A DNA stretch of 64,000 bases, from the NCBI GenBank assembly GCA_027577595.1, contig JANBRJ010000027.1, forward strand, positions 114,222 through 178,221. The letters are read 5' to 3'. How positions within the stretch are numbered: position 1 is the stretch's first letter; each line of letters opens with the position of its first letter. The position numbers were made by a program, and so were the translations under genes. Source of the DNA: Coemansia sp. RSA 487 (lineage: Eukaryota; Kickxellomycota; Kickxellomycetes; Kickxellales; Kickxellaceae). Below are positions 21,501-30,982 of this stretch, piece by piece. The notes below the pieces were generated by a model, which was given only the letters and a program-made list of their open reading frames with translations, was not told where the DNA came from and searched no databases.

Positions 21501-22087
21501 TTAGCCATCACAAAAAAGCTGTAACTTATATTGCCACTGTTACTTACTTTAGGCCCACAAATAAGTCGCCTTTCGTGCCATTCAATCTATAACAGGAACA
21601 AGTAGAATAAATTATAGCAGCAATTTAGATAGAAAAAGGGGGAGCTCTCCCGTGGTATGAAAGCAAAAGGAAACTTTGAATGACATGCCGAATAACAAAG
21701 CAAAGAGCCAAAGAGAAATGACAAGCCATACATGTAAGCACCGACAGCCAGAGATAAATGATTACTGCTTCCAAGGATATTAGATGTTCATGAATATACC
21801 TTTTTCTGGCCATACACAGATATGGCAGTCCATATAAACCCATCGCATGTATCCACAAGCCGCACTATCCATCGCATGTAGTAGTTTTTGCTAGGTGCCA
21901 CCGTAGCTGGTCTATCGTCTATTTCTGTATCGGACCATTTGCGTGTTACTTTATCAACTAATTTATATATCGACCATGTACAAAGCAGCGTTATATAGGC
22001 GCCTGCACGAACTATGCCTTCCTTTGCTATTCCGCTCCACCTATAATTCATAGCAGCAGCAAAGTGACCTGAGCTGACCGCCAGCAT
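18563..22087 (-). CDS. membrane-anchored low-complexity protein; four-exon model
   Basis: Proposed exons on the minus strand: 22087-21800, 21586-21548, 21445-21392 and 20935-18563, joining to about 917 residues. Introns have GTATAT/GTAAGT/GTAACC donors and TATAG/TGTAG/TATAG acceptors, all in phase 0. The large last exon alone would need a GTG start at 20923, and its frame runs upstream to the TATAG acceptor, which supports the extension. Exon 1 gives two hydrophobic segments (EGIVRAGAYITLLCTWSIY and RLVDTCDGFIWTAISVYG); small exons give IEWHERRLICGPK and DYCVIQFPSDIDEMHLEK. The rest is Ser/Asp/Glu-rich with polySer (from the GAA/TTC tract at 19635-19670), a WWPRR patch, a CAHC motif and a conserved-looking C-terminal EPMQYILYNSYLRYYG. 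No family recognised. Confidence 0.6.
19635..19670. repeat. (GAA)n trinucleotide repeat
   Basis: About 12 GAA units on the plus strand, read as TCT/TTC on the minus strand and giving polySer in the coding frame of the overlapping gene. Confidence 0.9.
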
Positions 22088-22421
22088 CGTGGGTTTGATA
22101 TTAAGCTATACACCAGTTGTTCGAGCATATAAGGCATATTATAAGAATGCAAAACCGGTGCAATAAGGAAGAAAAAAAAAAAAGAAGCTCTGGTTAGGAA
22201 CAAGAGCGAAAGCAAGAGACACCATGTGTAAAGAACAAGAGAGCAAAGAACAAAAGAGCATGTCATTGTCCTGCGGCACAATAAAAGTGGGGCTGCAGAT
22301 CAAGTGTGCTGAAATTGGGGAGATCCAACATTTTCAAAAAAAAAAAAACAGGATCCATTTTGTAAAAAATTTCTAGTTAACAAGAATTTCAATCGATAAA
22401 AAAACTCTAAACAAAAGAAAT
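22088..22421. other. intergenic between uL15m and the four-exon gene
   Basis: AT-rich; holds the presumed promoter of the four-exon gene and the 3' UTR of neither neighbour except by read-through. A 77-codon minus-strand ORF with poly-Phe (22048-22281) is judged chance. Confidence 0.4.
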
Positions 22422-23252
22422 CTACCACTTAGCTTCACTAGAAACCTTGCTATTCGGCACACGGTCGAAATTAAAGCTGACAGGCGTGTACGACTCCCTG
22501 ATTTCTTTTGCTAGGAACCCACGTTTCTCGGGGTTCTCGTAGAACCTACGCAGCTTAGCGGTAGGCGGGTTGGCAGATTTCGGGAGAATTGCAAACTTTT
22601 CGGGATGGAGCAGCGCACGGAGGGCCAGCCTATTATGGTAGACGCAAACAACCTTTCCGCCCAGTTCCTCGATTCTCTTGACCGCCTGGCTACTAGCTTT
22701 GGTAACCTCGATCGTAATGGGAGAGGTCAATGCATGTGCGCCCCTTCCAAGCAAAATGACGCCCTCCTTGAACCGCACGGCGTTGGCCGCATGGATTTCG
22801 CGCAACGTAATGGGTTTAGACGCATCCAACCGACCTGTATTGATCCAGTGCTGGATCCTGTCCAAGTTCAGCGGCTGCAGCTCGCGCTTGAACGGATTCT
22901 TGAACCCACGTTTCGGAAACACTTGGCTCAGCGGCGTCTGGCCTCCTTCGAACCCTGGTCCCGGCTTGCTGTTGCCCGATCGCGATTTCTGACCCTTCTG
23001 CCCCCGTCCGCATGTCTTCCCATGCCCTGATCCGTGTCCGCGCCCCACGCGCTTCTTTGTTTTGCGTGCACCCTTGTTGTCGCTGAGATTGTTGAGCCCC
23101 ACGATACGTGTAGGGCGGGGCACGCTGAAGCTGATTGCCTCTTGATTTGCGAGTACGCTGGTGTGCACATTGTTGATGACGAGTCTTTTTGCGAACAGAT
23201 GTTGCAGCTGAGCAACCTGCGCTGCCCGCTGAAATCCCACGCGAAACATCAT
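22422..23252 (-). CDS. mitochondrial large-subunit ribosomal protein uL15m
   Basis: 276 residues. A basic N-terminal presequence-like region (MMFRVGFQRAAQVAQLQHLF) precedes the uL15 core: NLSDNKGARKTKKRVGRGHGSG with the Gly/Arg-rich GKTCGRGQKGQKSRSG loop that penetrates the rRNA, then FEGGQTPLSQVFPKRGF, the universal L15 motif, and the C-terminal L18e/L15 fold (ILLGRGAHALTSPITIEVTKAS). It is longer than bacterial L15 because of mitochondrial extensions at both ends, as in yeast MRPL10. It lies head-to-tail with the GT15 gene (about 220 bp spacer). Confidence 0.95.
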   Translation of the reverse strand: MMFRVGFQRAAQVAQLQHLFAKRLVINNVHTSVLANQEAISFSVPRPTRIVGLNNLSDNKGARKTKKRVGRGHGSGHGKTCGRGQKGQKSRSGNSKPGPGFEGGQTPLSQVFPKRGFKNPFKRELQPLNLDRIQHWINTGRLDASKPITLREIHAANAVRFKEGVILLGRGAHALTSPITIEVTKASSQAVKRIEELGGKVVCVYHNRLALRALLHPEKFAILPKSANPPTAKLRRFYENPEKRGFLAKEIRESYTPVSFNFDRVPNSKVSSEAKW

Positions 23253-23470
23253 ATTTTGCAGATTTTAAAAACAAGTGTATGAAATTATAAAAAAAAATAG
23301 TAGAGAAAAAGGAAAGCCTCTCTCTTATCAACCACCCCACGAAAAAACATACAAAACGTGACTTGATCACATTTACCAACACAAATCAAATCACGGGGAG
23401 AGGGAGGGAAAAAGAGAAAAGCAATCTCTTACAGGAATCTACGAGACTTTATTTATTTATTTTTCTTTAA

Positions 23471-24658
23471 TCACTTGTTGTCAGGAAGCGCAGCAAGCTC
23501 CAGAGCACGGCTCTTTGGGACATCGTCAGTGTTTCCGAACCGGCGGTTGCACACCGAGCGATACATGTAGTCGTTGCCCTTGGAGCACACGCAGTGCGAC
23601 TGCATGTCCGGCTTATTCGGACAATGCGCGTATCCGGGATGGTGGTATCCAACGTCCTCGAACCAGTGAAGCTGGTCTTTGCGCAACAGCATTGCGGCAG
23701 CGATCGAGTGCACTGGAGCATCGCCCCAACGCTCGTAAAAGAAGCCGCCTGCGCGGTCGAGGTGCTGGAAGTATGATTCGTACGCCTCGCTGCGGTAGAA
23801 CGACAGATCGACGATTTCAAAATTCGACCAGAAATGGCACATCGTGTACTTTGACTTTTCATTGACAACCCACTGGATGAAGCTCTTCTTGGGGAGGAAA
23901 TGCGGGTTCTCCAGTATCCACTTGCGCGTCGTCTCCCACAGCGTTTCAACAGTCTCTGCCTTCTCCATCGGCGTTATTGTGAACCCGTACACAAGCTTGT
24001 TGTCCTTCATGTACTTGAACGGATCGTACGGGAGGTCGCAGAAGTACGACACGCCGGGCTCAATCCGCCAGTAGTACTCGAGATCCTTGAGCAGCGGGTG
24101 CTTGTGCACGAACCCTGACTGGTAGCGGCACATGAGCCGGTACGAGTAACTGCCTCCGTATATGTATCTGTCCTTGTTGTGCTTGAGCGCAGCCTGCACG
24201 TCATCCTCATTCACGTATTTCGAAAGCCCCCAATGGCTCGCTGGCAGTTTTCCGAAGTACACTGGTGCCTTTGTCATTGCGCGGATCCCATCCTTGAACT
24301 TGTCAGTAAAGTCCTCGTCGTTGAGGAATACGTATGGGTAGTCAAAGCGCCGGTTGAATCGATCCTCCAGCTGCCTGATGGTCGACCGCATGCCGTCCAG
24401 CTCAGAGTTCCGTACAAGCGCAACCATTGCTGCACGCACCGGGTTCTTATTTCCCACAAGTGTGCTGTTTGTGTTATCGGGGAATGCATATGGCGACTGG
24501 CCATTGTTCTCGTCGCTGTTCCGGGATGCGCCACTGCCGTGTCCCCATCCTTCAGCCGCTGCTGCTTTGTTGGCATAGTCAACGTATTTGTACACTGACG
24601 CTATACCCAGAATCACGATGAAAACGAGTAGCACCCGCTTTAGTCGAGAGTTTGCCAT
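23471..24658 (-). CDS. GT15 alpha-1,2-mannosyltransferase (KRE2/MNT1/KTR type)
   Basis: 395 residues, type II membrane topology: a short cytosolic N-terminus, one anchor at about 8-26 (VLLVFIVILGIASVYKYV), a stem, then the catalytic domain. Family motifs are all present: AMVALVRNSELDGM, RFNRRFDYPYVFLNDE, YGGSYSYRLMCRYQSGF, LKDLEYYWRIEPGVSYFCD, YTMCHFWSNFEIVDLSFYRS and FYERWGDAPVHSIAAAM, then GYHHPGYAHCP. These enzymes use GDP-mannose and Mn2+ in the Golgi to extend O- and N-linked mannose chains; the EPG/E residue after YWRI is the metal-binding site in yeast Kre2. Wall glycoprotein maturation is the likely role. Confidence 0.95.
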   Translation of the reverse strand: MANSRLKRVLLVFIVILGIASVYKYVDYANKAAAAEGWGHGSGASRNSDENNGQSPYAFPDNTNSTLVGNKNPVRAAMVALVRNSELDGMRSTIRQLEDRFNRRFDYPYVFLNDEDFTDKFKDGIRAMTKAPVYFGKLPASHWGLSKYVNEDDVQAALKHNKDRYIYGGSYSYRLMCRYQSGFVHKHPLLKDLEYYWRIEPGVSYFCDLPYDPFKYMKDNKLVYGFTITPMEKAETVETLWETTRKWILENPHFLPKKSFIQWVVNEKSKYTMCHFWSNFEIVDLSFYRSEAYESYFQHLDRAGGFFYERWGDAPVHSIAAAMLLRKDQLHWFEDVGYHHPGYAHCPNKPDMQSHCVCSKGNDYMYRSVCNRRFGNTDDVPKSRALELAALPDNK

Positions 24659-27600
24659 TTGCTTTCTATGTTGTACGAGAAAAAAAAGAATGTAAAAGGT
24701 AGTGTGTGTCTGAGAGAGAGAAGATAGCTGGAAGAGGGGAGTGTAATATGAAGAAAAATGAATACAGGCGATATCGATGAACAGGCCAGAGAGTTAGCTA
24801 TGATTTTGCTGCTGCTGTTGCTTGTGTTTGCCGGATGGAAAATAAAAAGAAACCAGCCGGCTCGGCTTTAAAGGGTAAAATAAAGTAAAGTATGCAAGAA
24901 GGAAAAGGCAGTAATGAACAATAATATTAACTCGCCAGAAAAAAGGGTAAAGCGTCAAGGAAGAGAAAAAGTTTTAAATACTGCGCTCCAAAAAAGCCAA
25001 CGTGTGTGCTGGCTAAAGAAAGAAAAAGATGGATTTCTCAATACAGCTGAACGTTTCCAGTTGGTGGTGAGGGGAGGAGTCCTTCTGTCCACCTTTGCAA
25101 ACTATTTTAAGGCGTGCACAAAGAAAAAACATACAAAGAGCCTGTAAAATAAGACGTAATCTCGTCATTGGTGGTTTCTTTATCTGGAAAGAGTGTGTCG
25201 TCAGGGCTTGAAGACCCACTTTTGTTACTGTGTTTTTGTTGAACCCAACGCTGCAAGCAAGCGTTGTGTTGTTGTCACACAGCAGATAGGCCTGGACAAC
25301 AAAGAGCACAGTTTTTTGCCAAGAAAATGCTGCATACGCAAAAACGTCTTGTGGGATTTTCCATCTCTTGCGCGTGGTTTATTTTTGGGGGCAAGAAAGA
25401 TATTGGCTATTGGCTCAGACGTTCAGTGAGGAAGGAAGGGGGCGGGTGTCTGTTAGTCAGTCCAGTCAGCCAGTCAGTCTCTTTGCCACACATTATTTCA
25501 TCTCGCTATCGATAGCGGCGCGCTATTGGTGAGGAGGAGCTTTCTCATCAATGTGTCAATTATAGCATAAAACAATTGGACCGATTACACCAGGACTGTG
25601 AAAGAAAGGGCTCCCGATATGTGCGGAATATGCTTCTCCACCTTACGTATCTACTGCCACTAGCCCCACCGCGCCCTTGTCCTGGATCGGTCTATCAGGA
25701 ACAAGATGCAAGCGAAAGACCGGTACAAAAAAGCCGCTGTTGAACAATCTAAAAAGGCAAAACAGGAAATATGAACCAAAGATTTAAGCGCATCCTTATT
25801 CCTGGTCCGCCGTGTCTGCAGGCCTATATAAAAAGAGGAACCTCCGCGTGTTTATAATGATGTGCGCCAAGAGACTATACTGCATCAGTGATGTGCACCA
25901 GATGGCAATTGTAATTAGGTGAGGCTTGGCACAAACATTTCGCGCTAATCCGATCTGACTCGAGTTGCTTAGATCCGAGTGCGTTGATCGTAATCTGGAT
26001 ATCCAAATCAAGTGGTTCTTTTTTGGGGCCGATACTGATATTGGATTTTAAAAAAGAAAAAGCTGATGTTGGATTTTCTGGTGCTGGCGAAAAAAAAAGA
26101 AAACAAAATGCATGCATCGGATATAAAGATACTGCATATTTACATTTGCAGATGGGGGTGGGTTTGGCAATCAGAAACAGAGAATCTACAGTATCAGAAC
26201 ATCAACAAGCCAAAGATATAAGTGGGAAAGAAAGAAAAGACAGGTTGAGAGCTACAAGCTGATGGCGAATCCTTGACATTAGGTTGTTTTTGCATGCAGC
26301 AGCGATAACAAACACGACAAAGTGTAAACTTTACTTCTGTTTTGTTAGGAGCATCCAATACAAACATTTATGCAGAGACGCACGGCAATGCTGGTTTAGA
26401 CGGAAAAGGATTGCTAAAAGTTTCTGGTCTGTGAACACGATGAAAACACAGATTAACTCGAAGAGAGGGATTATCAACAGAGCGTGCTTTCTTTCTGGCC
26501 TTTTTTTCCCAACACGCACACACAAGAGGCGGAGAATGAAAAAAACAGGTAGAAAAAGCAAACGTGGTGGTCCAAAAATAACTGTCGTTTGGTTCGTTTT
26601 GGGTAAATCAATTATTGCGTGCATGCGCAGGTTATTTGGAGTGCATTGCTAGAAAAAAGACGTCGTAAAATGACGGAGCGCAAGAGCAGCTGGTGTCTTT
26701 TTTATTCAGCTTGGCAGTTTGTTGTAGCCAGGTACGCGGGAATGGGGCATGCACTGGACCAGAAAGAAATTGACTGTATGCATGCGATATAAAGTGCATC
26801 AGTGCTGAAAAGGGGGGCATTGCATTCGCAATCGAATCGCTTGGATAAAGCGCGAAAGAGCAAACTATAATGCGAAGGCGTCACGAGCACCAGAGATGTC
26901 TGCCTTTTGCGCTCTTGTGGTTCATGCACGCATTGTGCTTCTACGGTCTCTCTCTTTCCGTTTTTTTTTTCGCTTTAGCCGTGCCAGTCTCCTCTTTCGG
27001 CGAGAAGCAACGGATTCGCCAAAATTAGCACATGCAGCCCGTGGATGTTTGGCTCACATCGAACATTAGACGGAGAAAAAAGGAGGGGCTCTTTCTGGGC
27101 ATGAACAGATGCAAGAAAAAAGAGAACGTTCTATGAATGACGATTGACATCGGAAAAGGCGCTGCCTCTCCGCCCAAAACAAGAACAAGACGAGTGAGAG
27201 TGAGAGAAGGCGTAAAGCAAAGCAAAGCGAAAAGGAGAGGCTATGTCTGGCTCATTCATTATCACTTTGTTCCTTTCTGTACCAAAGAAAAGCTAATTGG
27301 ATGACAAAGACGAGCCCTTGTTTGTTTGCCAGCACCAATATATGCACTTTGATGCCTTGTCTTTTGTGCTGGCGGATTGCGTGCGGCACGCCTTGTTCGC
27401 AAAAATAAAAGGCAAAAGCCCTGGCTGCTCGTTCTTCTTTGGCTGTGTCTTCTGATATCGCTTGCCGAGATAAGAACGCTTCGGTATTGTGGCAAGTGAA
27501 AAAGAAAATAAAGACCGATAGCAATGTCCTTTTTTTTCGCCAGCCAAAACCCCCCCCTCCTAGGGACAAGTCAAAGGGAAGTCTGCAATCCCAATTGAAA

Positions 27601-28044
27601 ATAATAAGGCAGTTTGGCCCGTCTTTTTTTTTTTTCCCTCTTTGACCCAACAACACATGCTGATTCTCAACTCCCTACTTTTTTGGCCCCATGTATGAGT
27701 GCATCTTTCCGGTGCCCTATTTTTCGCTTATACTTTGTTTTGCATATATTCCAAGAGCCTGAAGCAAATAAAAAGTCTATCATCTCCGCATTTTGAACCG
27801 TTCCTCCTCGAAACAAAAATACATCCCCTTCCATTTTCTCTACCTTCCTTCTTTACTTTTAATATCCTGCCAAGCAACATTTATGTCGCACAAGAGTTCG
27901 CACCTGTAGCTTTTTTCTTTACATTTACTTTCAAACTCCGTCGCATTAGATAGTCTTCATATACATTGATAGCCCTTGTAATTCATTCCCCCTCCACAGG
28001 CACCCTATATATACCTTGCAATTTCTTTTGTACAACTCTCAACA
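24659..28044. other. 3.4 kb gene-poor region upstream of the C2H2 factor gene
   Basis: No conserved protein seen on either strand. It includes a short coding-like frame at 25619-25774 interrupted by TAG (listed separately) and a palindrome GCTATCGATAGC near 25506. Pyrimidine-rich sequence and TATA-like tracts cluster at 27,600-28,040 just before the ATG of the zinc-finger gene. The length is unusual for this otherwise compact window and may hold an extended regulatory region. Confidence 0.5.
25619..25774 (+). pseudogene. short Cys/Lys-rich frame interrupted by TAG
   Basis: From an ATG at 25619 the frame reads MCGICFSTLRIYCH, a TAG at 25661-25663, then continues for 36 codons rich in Lys/Gln/Arg (RNKMQAKDRYKKAAVEQ) to TGA at 25772. 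The two halves keep one frame, and the residue choice looks coding: a Cys-x-x-Cys start and a charged helical end. No family match. It may be a remnant of a small Cys-rich gene, or chance. Confidence 0.2.
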
Positions 28045-29361
28045 ATGAACCCACTAGTCACTACGGTGGCATTGCCACAAACACCGCCATCTCCATCAAC
28101 GCCCTCGCTATCAATGTCGCCATCCCAATCGCCCATATCATCTTTAGTCTGCGCTGCCGGCAGCACAGAGCAAAATAGCAGAGGCATCACCACGGGGCAG
28201 CAGGCCCAAACCCAAAAGCGCAAGCACAAGGACGTTTCCCCAGGCAAGCAAGGAGAAGACGAAGACGAAGAGAGCCAGCCAAAGGCTCCCAAGGGCAGCC
28301 GCCGCGACACTGTCAAGGAGCGCAAATATCCATGCCTCGTCTGCGACAAGCGGTTCACACGACCCAGCTCCTTGGCATGCCACCGGCGCACGCACACAGG
28401 CGAGAAGCCGCACATGTGCATGTTCCCTGGATGTGGAAAGCAGTTCTCGGTGCAGAGCAACCTGCGCCGACACACGCGCATCCACGAAAAGTCGTTTCTC
28501 CCAACGCCCCTGGCCTCCGGAAGCATCACGCCCCGCCAGCTAGACATCCACACGCCGGAGCCCAGCCCCATGCGCAAGCCCAAACCCAAACACAAGCCAA
28601 GCATCACCAGCAGCAACAGCAGCAGCAAAAAAAGCAAGATTCGGCAGGTGCCATCAAATGCCCCCGCCGCAGTGCCGCCGCTGGATCCATGCGGTCTGCA
28701 GAAACCGTTCTGCATGCCTGCGTCATCCGTCGGCTGCTTGCAGCCCATGACTACCGCCGTATCCATTGCATCTGTGGGGTGCCCCACTGTGCCTCCCCCG
28801 CTTCCTATTGTGCCGTCAAACGCCTTTGGCAACATGACACCGTGGCAGTCGGCATCGACGCTTCTGCCGCTCAGCGGAGGCTGCTCCTCGTCCGCTGCTG
28901 CCGCTCCACCATCGACCGCAGACACGCTGACGCTCGACACATACCAGCAGCAGGAGGACGAGGCGTGTGGCTTTCCAATGACTGCGCCTGTGCACCACCC
29001 GGGGTTCGGGGTGATGCGGTCCATCAGCTCCGCAAACCTCAACATCAGCACCGACCACAGCCGCTCAGCATCTATAAAACCACATGCGTTCTACAGCGGA
29101 CCGGCATCCGCAGGGATCCTCCCGCTCCAGTACCAAGCACACCCGTTTAGCGCGCAGCCCGACGTAGTCTTTGCCCTTGCTCCACCCGCCACGACCCCGC
29201 ACCCGCCACTCCCTTCCTTACTGCTGGCACCATGCACCCCCACAATGCCACTGTCAGCTGCCGCTTATTCTGCAATGTACACGCATGCCCAGGGCAGCCA
29301 GCAGCAGCCTCCTGCACACAGCATTCCGGAACCGCCATATTCGGCTTTTGGCTTCTTTTGA
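28045..29361 (+). CDS. C2H2 zinc-finger transcription factor, two fingers
   Basis: 438 residues. Finger 1 is C97/C100/H113/H117 (CLVCDKRFTRPSSLACHRRTH) split by the linker TGEKPHM from finger 2, C125/C130/H143/H147 (the CMFPGC..F start and a RRHTRIH end). The paired fingers with a TGEKP linker and the C-x4-C second finger are typical of fungal sequence-specific regulators (Msn2/Com2/Seb1-like arrangement, though there the pair is C-terminal). A Lys/Glu-rich segment at about 55-90 may act as nuclear signal. The C-terminal two thirds are Pro/Ser/Ala-rich and probably activating. Targets unknown. Confidence 0.88.
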   Translation: MNPLVTTVALPQTPPSPSTPSLSMSPSQSPISSLVCAAGSTEQNSRGITTGQQAQTQKRKHKDVSPGKQGEDEDEESQPKAPKGSRRDTVKERKYPCLVCDKRFTRPSSLACHRRTHTGEKPHMCMFPGCGKQFSVQSNLRRHTRIHEKSFLPTPLASGSITPRQLDIHTPEPSPMRKPKPKHKPSITSSNSSSKKSKIRQVPSNAPAAVPPLDPCGLQKPFCMPASSVGCLQPMTTAVSIASVGCPTVPPPLPIVPSNAFGNMTPWQSASTLLPLSGGCSSSAAAAPPSTADTLTLDTYQQQEDEACGFPMTAPVHHPGFGVMRSISSANLNISTDHSRSASIKPHAFYSGPASAGILPLQYQAHPFSAQPDVVFALAPPATTPHPPLPSLLLAPCTPTMPLSAAAYSAMYTHAQGSQQQPPAHSIPEPPYSAFGFF

Positions 29362-29526
29362 CCCTCGATATATCCAGAGGAAATAGACATTTTGTTTCTT
29401 AACTCCGTGCTCCATATATTCTAATCAGTGTACAAAAACACAAAATACCCGTTATTGATTTATTTGCGCACAAAGACAGATGCAATTTTAGCACAATATA
29501 TGCAAACAACAAAAGACAGCTGTGTA

Positions 29527-30132
29527 TCATTTGCCGTGCGTGACTTGCTTGGGTGCGCCATATGCGTCGGGCAGCCGCTCGATGGCGTACTTGTGGTTGA
29601 CAAGAAACATGATCGGAACGCCCGGGACTTTCCGAATCCTGCGCTTCAGATCACGGTCGCATGTGGCCACAATGTAGCACCGATGCTGCATGACGCGCTG
29701 CACAATACAGTCATCGGCATACGTGCCCTTGTGCGAGCACGGCAGCCGCTGGAACCTGGGGTCCCTTGCCACACGCAGCGCTATCCGGTACTTGGGCCCC
29801 AGTTTCTCCAGCTCAGCCATCACGCAATCGGTAATACAGGGCGTGCACTTTGCGTACAGGCAATCCATCATTGCTTGCACCAGCTCCAGCTTGTTTTGCA
29901 GCGAAAAGTTGATGAAATTCGTATCCACTATGACGTGATATGGCGGCCCTAGCTCTGTGTTGTATCGGAAGAACATTGCTGACGATTCTCGCTCCACGTG
30001 TCGCACCACGGAGGTGCTTTTCTTTTCGTCCAGCTCTTCTGCCTTCTTCTGGTTCTGCTTTAGGCGCATGTCTTTCGGATTGATCATCCGCTTGACCTCG
30101 CCAAACTTGCGCGTCTTTTTTGCTTTGCCCAT
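29527..30132 (-). CDS. FCF1: rRNA-processing PIN-domain protein FCF1/UTP24
   Basis: 201 residues, close to the 189-198 of yeast and human orthologues. The N-terminus MGKAKKTRKFGEVKRMINPKD is near invariant in the family. The PIN domain follows with its acidic residues in VIVDTNFINF, VMAELEKLG, TYADDCIV and ATCDRDLKRR, the endonuclease centre that cuts 18S precursor at sites A1 and A2 within the SSU processome. The C-terminus GVPIMFLVNHKYAIERLPDAYGAP matches too. It is divergently paired with the bL31m gene, about 370 bp between starts. Confidence 0.97.
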   Translation of the reverse strand: MGKAKKTRKFGEVKRMINPKDMRLKQNQKKAEELDEKKSTSVVRHVERESSAMFFRYNTELGPPYHVIVDTNFINFSLQNKLELVQAMMDCLYAKCTPCITDCVMAELEKLGPKYRIALRVARDPRFQRLPCSHKGTYADDCIVQRVMQHRCYIVATCDRDLKRRIRKVPGVPIMFLVNHKYAIERLPDAYGAPKQVTHGK

Positions 30133-30502
30133 TTCCGTTGTTAGAATTCAAAGAGTACACGAATTTAATAGTTGTTTTATATATGTATATATACAAAGGA
30201 AAGAGTGGAGCTAAACTTGTTTTTTTTGCAGTAGATATTTTTCTTACTGAAAAAATATACTGATCAAATCGTTGTGCGGATCAAGCTTATTTTAGATTAA
30301 GCCATGGAGCATGCAAAATAGCTCCCAAGATGCCTTGCGATTTGGTGGAGGGGAGGAGAGGAGGAAAGGTTGGTTGGTTGGTGGAGGATAGGAAACCACT
30401 GCTCTAAAGATCAAAGAGGTCTCTTTGTTCAATTCTCCTTTTTATTTTTATAGCAAATCTAATTTAAACTAAAAAAAAAGATCCTCTTCTTCATTTTGTA
30501 AA

Positions 30503-30919
30503 ATGCGGCCCACATCACAGACATTGAAAGCAGCGACCAAATCGGTACTCGCCAGGAAATGGAAGCCCCGTCCGTTGGCGTCGTCCAAGCCCATGGTAGC
30601 AGCGGCGCGGCACCCCGAGCGGTTCGTGTCGCAAATAGTTCTCTCAGACGGATCGTCGTTCCGCGTTCGGTCCACAGCGCCTCGCGACCAAGTCAAGATC
30701 ACAAAGGACACAAGGTCGCACCCGCTATGGAACCCGCAAATGGACCACCAGATCGATGATGAGGGCGGGTACTTGGCGACGTTCCAGAAAAAGTTCCAAG
30801 GCTTTGGCGACTTTTCGTTCTCCTATGCCGATAAAAGCAGCGTAAAAGAAGCTGGAGCCAAAGACGCTTCTGCTGCTTCTGATGCTGCTGCTGCTGCTCC
30901 GAAGACTAAATCTAAATAA
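30503..30919 (+). CDS. mitochondrial large-subunit ribosomal protein bL31m
   Basis: 138 residues. A basic presequence-like N-terminus is followed by AARHPERFVSQIVLSDGSSFRV and the TRSHPLWNP motif typical of fungal bL31m (yeast MRPL36), which lacks the bacterial zinc site. The C-terminal about 35 residues are Ala/Lys/Asp-rich. Located between the divergent FCF1 gene and the convergent EME1 gene; its stop is only 63 bp from the EME1 stop. Confidence 0.88.
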   Translation: MRPTSQTLKAATKSVLARKWKPRPLASSKPMVAAARHPERFVSQIVLSDGSSFRVRSTAPRDQVKITKDTRSHPLWNPQMDHQIDDEGGYLATFQKKFQGFGDFSFSYADKSSVKEAGAKDASAASDAAAAAPKTKSK

Positions 30920-30982
30920 TATCCCTATTACCAACCCATCTGCCTTGGTTCCTAGAATACATCAATATATGAAAAATGCTTC

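Noticed and set aside
22605-23030. 141-codon plus-strand ORF over uL15m
   Set aside because: Antisense to the conserved L15 core.
28005-29051. 348-codon minus-strand ORF antisense to the C2H2 gene
   Set aside because: Overlaps two intact zinc fingers on the plus strand; low-complexity Gly/Leu translation and no motif.
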